Shown here one piece after another: positions 1-4,940 of a stretch of DNA of 7,605 nt (its first letter is position 1; every line of letters begins with the position of its first letter). The notes below the pieces were generated by a model. It saw only the letters and a list, made by a program, of their open reading frames with translations, searched no databases and was not told the DNA's origin. This DNA comes from Pseudomonadota bacterium (GTDB taxonomy: Bacteria > Pseudomonadota > Alphaproteobacteria > Rhizobiales > Methylopilaceae): contig JAEWEX010000508.1 in assembly GCA_023389135.1 (NCBI GenBank), forward strand, positions 1-7,605, read 5' to 3'. A program made the translations under genes and the position numbers.

Positions 1-285
1 CTGGGTGCACAGGAACAGCCGCCCGCCCCGGTCGGCGATCCGCGCCTCGGCCCGCGCCAGAGCGAAGTGCGCGGCGTTCGGCTCGGCCGCGACCACGCCG
101 CGGCGGCGATGGTCGTAGAAGTCGAGCACCGTGTCGGGATCGGCCGCGTAGGCCTCCGGTGTGGCGAGCTTCATCGGGTCGAACCGCGCCCAGATCCCGC
201 CGCGGTCGCGGAACGTGCCGAGCCCGCTCTCGGCCGAGACGCCGGCCCCGGTCAGCACGAAGATCGTCTTGGGATGGTCGCTCAC
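1..285 (-). CDS. NAD-dependent protein deacylase, sirtuin (Sir2/CobB) family, N-terminal part, cut by window edge
   Basis: Sirtuins remove acyl groups from lysine side chains using NAD+, giving nicotinamide and O-acyl-ADP-ribose in the cytoplasm. The 95 visible residues show the Rossmann NAD-binding signature GAGVSAESGLGTFRD at residues 13-27, then IWARFDP and the conserved PNAAHFALA segment near 69-77. The window ends at LFLCTQ, exactly where family members continue into the catalytic NVD/NID motif and the His and zinc-binding region, so catalytic His and zinc cysteines cannot be checked. Tyr57 and Arg60 (FYDHR) match the Y-x2-R pair that CobB and SIRT5 use to recognise acidic acyl groups, which suggests desuccinylase as well as deacetylase ability. 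The GTG start at 285 is chosen because an AGGAG lies six bases upstream and the homology begins a few residues later. It is divergent from the cysteine hydrolase gene. Confidence 0.93.
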   Translation of the reverse strand, partial: MSDHPKTIFVLTGAGVSAESGLGTFRDRGGIWARFDPMKLATPEAYAADPDTVLDFYDHRRRGVVAAEPNAAHFALARAEARIADRGGRLFLCTQ

Positions 286-291
286 GCGCGG

Positions 292-296
292 CTCCT
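292..296 (-). promoter_or_regulatory. Ribosome binding site fixing the GTG start of the sirtuin gene
   Basis: Read on the minus strand this is AGGAG, six bases before the GTG at 285. No in-frame ATG fits the family N-terminus better, so this site decides the start. Confidence 0.7.
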
Positions 297-347
297 GTTC
301 GCCCGAGAATGGCCGGATATGTCCGCTCGTTGGCGGTGCGGTTTCTT

Positions 348-390
348 TCCCGCCGGGTCCCGCCGGTGAATGCTGCGGCTCGCTTCACCG
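348..390. promoter_or_regulatory. Candidate operator region: 10-bp-period direct repeat followed by a 7-bp inverted repeat
   Basis: The sequence TCCCGCCGG occurs at 348-356 and again at 358-366, one helical turn apart. It is followed by CGGTGAA (364-370) and its exact complement TTCACCG (384-390), separated by 13 bases. The group sits between the sirtuin gene and the cysteine hydrolase gene and ends just before the latter's ribosome binding site. It could be an operator or a 5' leader hairpin. No convincing -35/-10 pair was found in 286-405. The repeats are seen directly; any regulatory role is inference. Confidence 0.3.
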
Positions 391-405
391 AACGGGAGAC
401 ACGAA

Positions 406-966
406 ATGTCCGATGTTGCGCTGCTGGTCATCGATGTCCAGGAATCCTTCCGGCACAGGCCCTTCTGGAACGACGCCGATGTCCCGCCCTTCACCGCGCG
501 CCTGCAGGCGCTCATCGACGGCGCCGCCGCGCGGCGGATCCCGGTCCTGCAGGTGTTCCACGTGGCCGAGAGCGGCCCGTTCGCCATTGCCTCCGGCCAC
601 GTCCGTACCCTCGCGCCGGTCGTGATCGCGCCGACGGCCACCTTCCACAAGCGCCGGCACAGCGCCCTGGTCGATAGCGGCCTGTCGGGCTGGCTGACGC
701 AGCACGGCATCCGCCGGCTGATCGTGTCGGGCATCCGGACCGAGCAGTGCTGCGAGACCACGGCCCGCCACGCCTCCGACAGCGGCTGGCAGGTCGACTA
801 CGTGACCGAGGCCACCCTGACCTTCGCCATGACCCACCCGGACGGCCGCCGCTTCGGCGCGGACGAGATCAAGGCCCGCACCGAGCTGGTGCTGACCGAC
901 CGGTTCGCCCGGATCGCCACCGTGGACCAGGCGCTGGCCGGCCCGGACCTGCCGGTCGCCGCGTGA
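406..966 (+). CDS. Isochorismatase-family cysteine hydrolase
   Basis: This is a complete 186-residue protein, the usual single-domain length for the family. Family members hydrolyse amide, carbamoyl or vinyl-ether bonds (isochorismatase, nicotinamidase, N-carbamoylsarcosine amidase, ureidoacrylate amidase). The catalytic triad is visible: Asp10 in LLVIDVQ, Lys82 in TFHKRRHSAL and Cys115 in SGIRTEQCCETTARHASD, with the cis-peptide/oxyanion segment just before the cysteine. Position 116 is a second cysteine where a valine is more common. The substrate cannot be assigned. The start ATG at 406 has GGGAG seven bases upstream, and the protein begins just before the first beta strand, as in relatives. 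Its stop codon overlaps the start of the GlxA-type regulator in GTGA, so the two genes are probably cotranscribed and translationally coupled. This pairing suggests that the regulator controls this gene or responds to its substrate. Confidence 0.92.
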   Translation: MSDVALLVIDVQESFRHRPFWNDADVPPFTARLQALIDGAAARRIPVLQVFHVAESGPFAIASGHVRTLAPVVIAPTATFHKRRHSALVDSGLSGWLTQHGIRRLIVSGIRTEQCCETTARHASDSGWQVDYVTEATLTFAMTHPDGRRFGADEIKARTELVLTDRFARIATVDQALAGPDLPVAA

Positions 967-2033
967 GCGGGGCGGCGCGGCACATCCCGGTCCTCGTGGT
1001 CCTGCCGCCGCGCGCGCTGCTGCTCGACCTCGCCGGCCCGCTGGAGGTGCTGCGGATCGCCGGCACCGTCCAGGACCGGGTCGGCTTCGCGGTGGCGTAC
1101 GCGGCACCGCGGGCGCTCACCCGCTGCTCGATCGGGCTCGACCTGGGCGGGGCCGGACCGCTGCCGGATACGGTGGCCGACGGGACGGTCGTGCTCCTGC
1201 CGGGCTCCGCGACGCAGGTGCTCGGCGACGGGCCCGACGCGGAGGCCGACGCCGACGCGGAGGCCGAGATCGTCGCGTGGCTGCGCGGCGCGGTCCGGCC
1301 GGGCCACATCGTGGCGACCGTCTGCGAGGGCGCGCTGCTCGCGGCGCGGGCCGGGCTCCTCGACGGCTACGTCTGCACCACCCACCATGCCAGCTGCGAC
1401 CGGCTGAGGGCGGCGGCCCCCGAGGCCCGAGTCCTGGACAACCGCTTGTTCGTGCAGGACCGCGACCGGTTCAGCAGCGCCGGCGTCACGGCCGGCATCG
1501 ACCTGATGCTGCACCTCGTGGCGGAGTGGGCGGGCCCGGCGACGGCGGTCGCCGTCGCCCGGACGCTCGTCGTGTACATGCGGCGCGGGCCCAACGATCC
1601 CCAGCTCTCGCCCTGGCTTGAGGGGCGCAGCCATCTGCACCCGGCGGTCCACCGGGCCCAGGACGCGATCGCCGCCGACCCGGCCCGGGACTGGTCGCCG
1701 GCGCTGCTCGGCCGGGTCGCGGGCGCGAGCCCGCGCAACCTCGCGCGGCTGTTCCGGCTCCACGCCGGCATGACCGTGACGGACGCGGTCAACCGGTCCC
1801 GCGTCGCGCTGGCCCGGGATCTGATCGCGCAGAGCGACCTCGGCCTGGAGCGGGTCGCCGAGCGCGCAGGCTTCGGCTCCGCCCGGCACATGCGCCGCGT
1901 CTGGCGGCAGTTCCACGCAGCGGCGCCGTCGCGCCTGCGTGCCGGACCCGCGGACGGGGCGTCCGCGCCGGTCCGACCGAGGCACCCCGCGAGACACCCG
2001 TCCTTGCGAGCGGAGCGAAGCAATCCAGGGTAG
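963..2033 (+). CDS. GlxA-family transcriptional regulator (DJ-1/PfpI-like domain plus AraC-type HTH)
   Basis: The gene encodes 356 residues from a GTG that overlaps the preceding TGA. No strong Shine-Dalgarno is visible, which fits translational coupling. Residues about 8-190 form the DJ-1/PfpI glutamine-amidotransferase-like fold: strand IPVLVVLPP, DLAGPLEVLR, the nucleophile elbow ATVCEGALLAARAGLLDG with Cys121, TTHHASCDRL, and FSSAGVTAGIDLMLHLV. Residues about 228-326 are the paired AraC helix-turn-helix domain, with helices around SPRNLARLFRLHAGMT and LERVAERAGFGSARHMRRVW. In this family the first domain is usually a ligand-sensing module rather than an enzyme. An acidic repeat at residues 92-102 (DAEADADAEAE) sits in a loop and is encoded by a short tandem duplication. 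The last eleven residues, PSLRAERSNPG, come from a REP-like palindrome and are unlikely to belong to the ancestral protein. The likely target is its own operon, by analogy only. Confidence 0.92.
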   Translation: MSGAARHIPVLVVLPPRALLLDLAGPLEVLRIAGTVQDRVGFAVAYAAPRALTRCSIGLDLGGAGPLPDTVADGTVVLLPGSATQVLGDGPDAEADADAEAEIVAWLRGAVRPGHIVATVCEGALLAARAGLLDGYVCTTHHASCDRLRAAAPEARVLDNRLFVQDRDRFSSAGVTAGIDLMLHLVAEWAGPATAVAVARTLVVYMRRGPNDPQLSPWLEGRSHLHPAVHRAQDAIAADPARDWSPALLGRVAGASPRNLARLFRLHAGMTVTDAVNRSRVALARDLIAQSDLGLERVAERAGFGSARHMRRVWRQFHAAAPSRLRAGPADGASAPVRPRHPARHPSLRAERSNPG

Positions 2034-2092
2034 CGCTCCGCTTTCCGGCATCGCGCGCCCCTGGGTCACTTCGCTGCGCTCGTGATGACGGG
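1997..2092. repeat. REP-like imperfect palindrome (two 34-bp arms) spanning the end of the GlxA-type gene
   Basis: The left arm at 1997-2030 and the reverse complement of the right arm at 2059-2092 agree at 27 of 34 positions. Both contain CGAGCG, AGCGAAG and CCAGGG. A 28-base spacer (2031-2058) separates them, and the regulator's TAG stop is the first three spacer bases. The core TTGCGAGCGGAGCGAAGCAA resembles a repetitive extragenic palindrome that I recall from many alphaproteobacterial genomes; copy number here cannot be checked. The transcript could form a long hairpin just after the stop, which may stabilise or terminate the upstream mRNA. There is no run of T after it, so it is not a classical intrinsic terminator. 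Confidence 0.8.
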
Positions 2093-2268
2093 AGAGCGAC
2101 GACGGCCGAAGGCTTCGGCTGGAACCGCGTGCGTCAGGCCGTGCCGCTCGCGGCCCGCTGGACCCGAACAGCGGCCTGTGACCTCCTGCCGTGCCGAACC
2201 GGTCAGCCCGAATCGGCGCGGACCGTGCATCGGCCCGGCGCGCCCGCTGGCGCGGAGGAGTGAGCGGC
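2034..2268. other. Intergenic region between the GlxA-type regulator and the hydantoinase
   Basis: These 235 bases hold the spacer and right arm of the REP-like palindrome, then a 15-bp dyad at 2105-2119, then GC-rich sequence leading to a strong ribosome binding site GGAGGAG at 2254-2260. I could not identify a convincing sigma-70 promoter. Open frames across it lack family similarity and a ribosome binding site. Whether the hydantoinase has its own promoter here or is read from upstream is not resolved by the sequence. Confidence 0.6.
2105..2119. promoter_or_regulatory. 15-bp dyad, candidate operator or small hairpin
   Basis: GCCGAAGGCTTCGGC is a perfect palindrome around a central G. As RNA it could form a six-pair stem with a three-base loop. 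No T-run follows, so a rho-independent terminator is unlikely. It lies 150 bases upstream of the hydantoinase start and could be an operator. Its role is unknown. Confidence 0.3.
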
Positions 2269-3672
2269 ATGCCCGAATTCGACCTTGCCATCCGGGGCGG
2301 CACGGTGGTCACGGCAAGCGACACGGTCCGGGCCGATATCGGCGTGCGCGGCGGCCGGATCGTCGCGGTGGCCGAGGGCATCGCCGACGCCGCCCGGGTG
2401 ATCGACGCCTCCGGCCTGCTGGTCCTGCCCGGCGGCATCGACAGCCACGTCCACATCGCCCAGCCTTCCGGCGACGGCATCGTCATGGCCGACGACTTCG
2501 AGAGCGGAACCCGCGCCGCGGCTTTCGGCGGCAACACCACCGTGATGCCGTTCTGCATGCAGGAGCGCGGGCGACCGCTGCGGGAGGCGGTCAAGGACTA
2601 TCACGCCAAGGCCGAGGGCAACTGCCACGTCGACGTCAGCTTCCACCTGGTGATCTCCGACCCCAACGAGCAGGTGCTGGGACAGGAACTGCCGGCGCTG
2701 GTCGCCGATGGCTACACCTCCTTCAAGGTGTTCATGACCTACCAGGGGCTGGCCCTCAGCGACCGCCAGATCCTCGAGACCATGTCCGTCGCCCGCGAGA
2801 CCGGGGCGCTCACCATGGTCCATGCCGAGAACGAGGACGCGATCCAGTTCCTCTGGGATCGGGCGGGGCGCGCCGGCGAGGCGGCGCCGAAGTACCATGC
2901 CTCCACCCGGCCCATCCCGGTGGAGCGCGAGGCGACCAATCGCGCCATCTCGCTCGCCGAGATCGCCGACGTGCCGCTGGTCATCGTCCATGTCTCCAAC
3001 CGCGAGGCCATGGAGGAGATTGCGCGCGGCCGCGCCCGCGGGCGCAGGGTGATCGCGGAGACCTGCCCGCAATATCTCGTCCTGACCGCCGACGACCTCG
3101 ACCTCGACGGGCTGGAGGGCGCGAAGTTCGTATGCTCGCCGCCCCCGCGCGACGCCGCCAATCAGCAGGCCTGCTGGGAGGGCATCGAGCAGGGGCTGTT
3201 CGACGTGTTCTCCTCCGACCACTGCCCGTTCCGCTACGAGGACCCCGCCGGCAAGCTCAATCCGCGCGCGGGCGAGAGCTTCAAGTACATCCCCAACGGC
3301 ATTCCCGGCGTCGAGACCAGGCTTCCGATCCTGTTCTCGGAGGGCGTAGTGAAGGGCCGCATCGACCTCAACCGCTTCGTCGCGCTCACCGCGACCAATC
3401 ATGCCCGCATCTACGGGCTCTATCCGCGCAAGGGGACGATCGCCGTCGGCGCCGACGCCGACATCGCGCTGTGGGACGCCGGTCTGAAGAAGACGATCCG
3501 CCAGGCCGACCTGCACCACGGCGCCGACTACACGCCGTTCGAGGGCATCGAGGTGACCGGCTGGCCGGTCGTGACCATGGTGCGCGGCCGCGTGGTCGTT
3601 GACCGCGGACGGCTGGTGGGCGCGCCGGGTCATGGCGGCCACGTCCCGCGCGGCCGGCCGGGTCCGGTCTGA
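2269..3672 (+). CDS. hydA: Dihydropyrimidinase / D-hydantoinase
   Basis: This is a complete 467-residue amidohydrolase-superfamily enzyme that hydrolyses the cyclic amide of 5,6-dihydropyrimidines or 5-substituted hydantoins to N-carbamoyl amino acids in the cytoplasm. It is the second step of reductive pyrimidine breakdown. The dinuclear metal site is complete: His60 and His62 (DSHVHI), the lysine to be carboxylated, Lys153 (SFKVFMTY), His185 (MVHAEN), His241 (VHVSN) and Asp317 (SSDHCP). Tyr158 matches the substrate-binding tyrosine that follows the lysine. The flanking small beta-sandwich is made from residues 1-55 and about 385-450. The start ATG has GGAGGAG eight bases upstream; longer frames upstream have no homology. 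The usual pathway partners (dihydropyrimidine dehydrogenase, N-carbamoyl-beta-alanine amidase) are not next to it. The last 43 bases overlap the convergent GNAT-like gene. Dihydropyrimidine versus hydantoin preference cannot be told from sequence. Confidence 0.95.
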   Translation: MPEFDLAIRGGTVVTASDTVRADIGVRGGRIVAVAEGIADAARVIDASGLLVLPGGIDSHVHIAQPSGDGIVMADDFESGTRAAAFGGNTTVMPFCMQERGRPLREAVKDYHAKAEGNCHVDVSFHLVISDPNEQVLGQELPALVADGYTSFKVFMTYQGLALSDRQILETMSVARETGALTMVHAENEDAIQFLWDRAGRAGEAAPKYHASTRPIPVEREATNRAISLAEIADVPLVIVHVSNREAMEEIARGRARGRRVIAETCPQYLVLTADDLDLDGLEGAKFVCSPPPRDAANQQACWEGIEQGLFDVFSSDHCPFRYEDPAGKLNPRAGESFKYIPNGIPGVETRLPILFSEGVVKGRIDLNRFVALTATNHARIYGLYPRKGTIAVGADADIALWDAGLKKTIRQADLHHGADYTPFEGIEVTGWPVVTMVRGRVVVDRGRLVGAPGHGGHVPRGRPGPV

Positions 3673-4052
3673 GCCGGCGGCACATGGCGGGCCCGGTCCT
3701 CGAGGGCAAGGGCGTCGCATCCCAGCCTGGAGGCGAGCAGCCGGGCATGGCCCAGGGCCGCGGCGGCGGCGCCGGCGCCGGGGAAACTCGCCGCCATCAG
3801 GTCGCTGACGCACAGGCACCGGCCAGGGCCGAGGCGTTCCTCGACCCGGTACGCGAACATCGCGTGGATGTAGCCCCGCGCGTCCCGGACCATGACGAGG
3901 CCCGCCCGCCGCGGCGCCCGGGTCAGCATGCGCCGTGCGAACCGGCGCCAGCGGCCGGGCGTGATCTCCGGACGGGCCAGGAGGACGAGGGCGAGCGCCG
4001 CGTCGACGGCGTCGCGGGTCAGCGGCTCGGCGTGAAACGGACTGTCGCTCAC
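3630..4052 (-). CDS. Small GNAT-like acetyltransferase-fold protein of unknown function
   Basis: This gene encodes 140 residues from the GTG at 4052. The segment at residues 51-70 (GLVMVRDARGYIHAMFAYRV) resembles the beta-hairpin of the N-acetyltransferase fold. It is followed by a strand (RCLCVSDLMAAS, 78-89) and a helix-strand unit (about 93-117, ending LGCDALAL) like the acetyl-CoA-binding region. The usual R/Q-x2-G-x-G/A pyrophosphate loop is not evident; PGAGAAAAALGHA occupies its place, so activity is doubtful. The tail after residue 118 is Pro/Gly/Arg-rich and is encoded antisense to the end of the hydantoinase gene. The gene is divergent from the FNR-type regulator, and an FNR-box-like site lies about 62 bases upstream of its start, so oxygen-dependent control is likely. 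An ATG at 4067 would add five residues but has no ribosome binding site. I do not recognise a specific function. Confidence 0.72.
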   Translation of the reverse strand: MSDSPFHAEPLTRDAVDAALALVLLARPEITPGRWRRFARRMLTRAPRRAGLVMVRDARGYIHAMFAYRVEERLGPGRCLCVSDLMAASFPGAGAAAAALGHARLLASRLGCDALALEDRARHVPPAQTGPGRPRGTWPP

Positions 4053-4057
4053 ATGCG

Positions 4058-4063
4058 CCCCCT
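4058..4063 (-). promoter_or_regulatory. Ribosome binding site supporting the GTG start of the GNAT-like gene
   Basis: On the minus strand this reads AGGGGG, five bases before the GTG at 4052. The alternative ATG at 4067 has no purine-rich stretch at a proper distance, so the GTG is preferred. Confidence 0.5.
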
Positions 4064-4107
4064 GCATGCACCGGCAAGCAGGTTGCGGCGGCGGCGGGTC
4101 CGGCACA

Positions 4108-4121
4108 TTGAGCCGGGTCAA
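4108..4121. promoter_or_regulatory. FNR/FixK-type box in the divergent intergenic region
   Basis: TTGAGCCGGGTCAA has the form TTGA-N6-TCAA, the core of the FNR consensus TTGAT-N4-ATCAA. Its centre is about 62 bases upstream of the GNAT-like start and about 76 bases upstream of the FNR-type regulator start. From the minus-strand gene's side, a class II placement (centre at -41.5) would put the transcript start near 4073 with a leader of about 20 bases. It may also serve autoregulation of the FNR-type gene. The recognition helix of that regulator has the residues that read this motif. Binding is inferred. Confidence 0.65.
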
Positions 4122-4134
4122 ACACGGATGCCGG

Positions 4135-4163
4135 CTGGCGGGCAGCCTGCCGACCGTGATAAT
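4135..4163 (+). promoter_or_regulatory. Possible sigma-70 promoter of the FNR-type gene
   Basis: GATAAT at 4158-4163 matches the -10 consensus in five of six positions and is one of the few A/T-rich spots in the region. CTGGCG at 4135-4140, 17 bases before it, is a poor -35 (three of six). A start near 4170 would place the FNR box centre at about -55, so regulation could be direct. The match was found by eye and is not proven. Confidence 0.4.
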
Positions 4164-4190
4164 GTACACGCTCGGCTTGGAGGTTCGCGC

Positions 4191-4940
4191 ATGGCGGCCA
4201 CAGGTTCCGTCGAATCCATCGCGCGTCCCGCCGACCCGGCCGTTTGCGGGGGGACGGGCGGAGCCTGCTGCGGCTCCTGCGAGGTGCGTCCTTTCAGCGT
4301 CTGCGCCGCGCTCGCGCCCGGCGAGGCCTGGCAGCTGGCCCGTCTCGCCCAGCCCGCCTGCGTGGCCTCCCGGGGAACCCTGTTCCACCAGGGCGATCCG
4401 GCCGAGTCGGTCTACAACGTCACCTCCGGCGTGGTGAGGCTCTACCGGCTGTCCCGCGACGGCCGCCGCCAGATCGTGGCTTTCGTGCTGCCGGGGGACT
4501 TCCTCGGGCTCGCGCTCGCCGATCGCTACGGTTATTCCGCCGACGCCGTGGGAGAGGTCACGGCCTGCCGCTTCAGCCGGGAGGCCTTCGCGGCCTTCCT
4601 GGAGGAGAAGCCCCACCTGCTGCGTCGCCTGCACGAGGCCGCGACCCACGAGCTGAGCCTTGCCCAGGACCAGATGGTCCTGCTCGGCCGCCGGACCGCG
4701 GAGGAGCGGGTGGCGGCCTTCCTGATGTCCATGCGCGAGCGCTGGGGCCGGATCCGGGGCCTGTCGGTCACCGTTCCGCTGCCCATGGGGCGGCAGGACA
4801 TCGCCGACCATTTGGGTCTCACCATCGAGACCGTGAGCCGCACCGTCGCCAGGCTGGCGCGCGAGAAGGCGCTGCTGGTCGTGCCCGACGGCGTCCGCCT
4901 CCTCGACATTGCGCGGCTGCAGCGGCTCGCGGAAGGCTAG
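4191..4940 (+). CDS. Crp/Fnr-family transcription regulator, oxygen-sensing FNR type ([4Fe-4S])
   Basis: This is a 249-residue regulator that should sense oxygen through a [4Fe-4S] cluster, dimerise without oxygen and bind FNR boxes. The N-terminus carries Cys27-x2-Cys30-x7-Cys38 (CGSCEVRPFSVC), the spacing of alphaproteobacterial FnrN/FnrL proteins, and the fourth ligand is probably Cys126 (VTACRFSREAF). Residues about 45-140 form the cyclic-nucleotide-binding-like barrel (LFHQGDPAESVYNVTSGVVR, LPGDFLGLA). Residues 141-165 are the dimer helix, and 172-246 the winged helix-turn-helix. The recognition helix TIETVSRTVARL has the Glu213/Ser216/Arg217 pattern (E-x2-SR) that reads TTGA half-sites in FNR. 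Extra cysteines 19 and 26 lie near the cluster motif. GGAGG seven bases upstream fixes the ATG start. The gene is divergent from the GNAT-like gene across an FNR box. Its stop codon lies in a CTAG shared with the convergent outer-membrane gene. Confidence 0.93.
   Translation: MAATGSVESIARPADPAVCGGTGGACCGSCEVRPFSVCAALAPGEAWQLARLAQPACVASRGTLFHQGDPAESVYNVTSGVVRLYRLSRDGRRQIVAFVLPGDFLGLALADRYGYSADAVGEVTACRFSREAFAAFLEEKPHLLRRLHEAATHELSLAQDQMVLLGRRTAEERVAAFLMSMRERWGRIRGLSVTVPLPMGRQDIADHLGLTIETVSRTVARLAREKALLVVPDGVRLLDIARLQRLAEG

Noticed and set aside
798..2594. 598-codon minus-strand open frame opposite the hydrolase and regulator genes
   Set aside because: It is a by-product of high GC content. 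Its translation is Arg/Pro/Ala-rich with no domain, and it runs antisense to two clearly recognisable proteins.
4053..4067. ATG at 4067 as start of the GNAT-like gene
   Set aside because: No ribosome binding site precedes it, whereas the GTG at 4052 has AGGGGG five bases upstream.
2203..4125. 640-codon minus-strand open frame opposite the hydantoinase
   Set aside because: It shows low-complexity composition and no motif, while the plus strand encodes a hydantoinase with every metal ligand.
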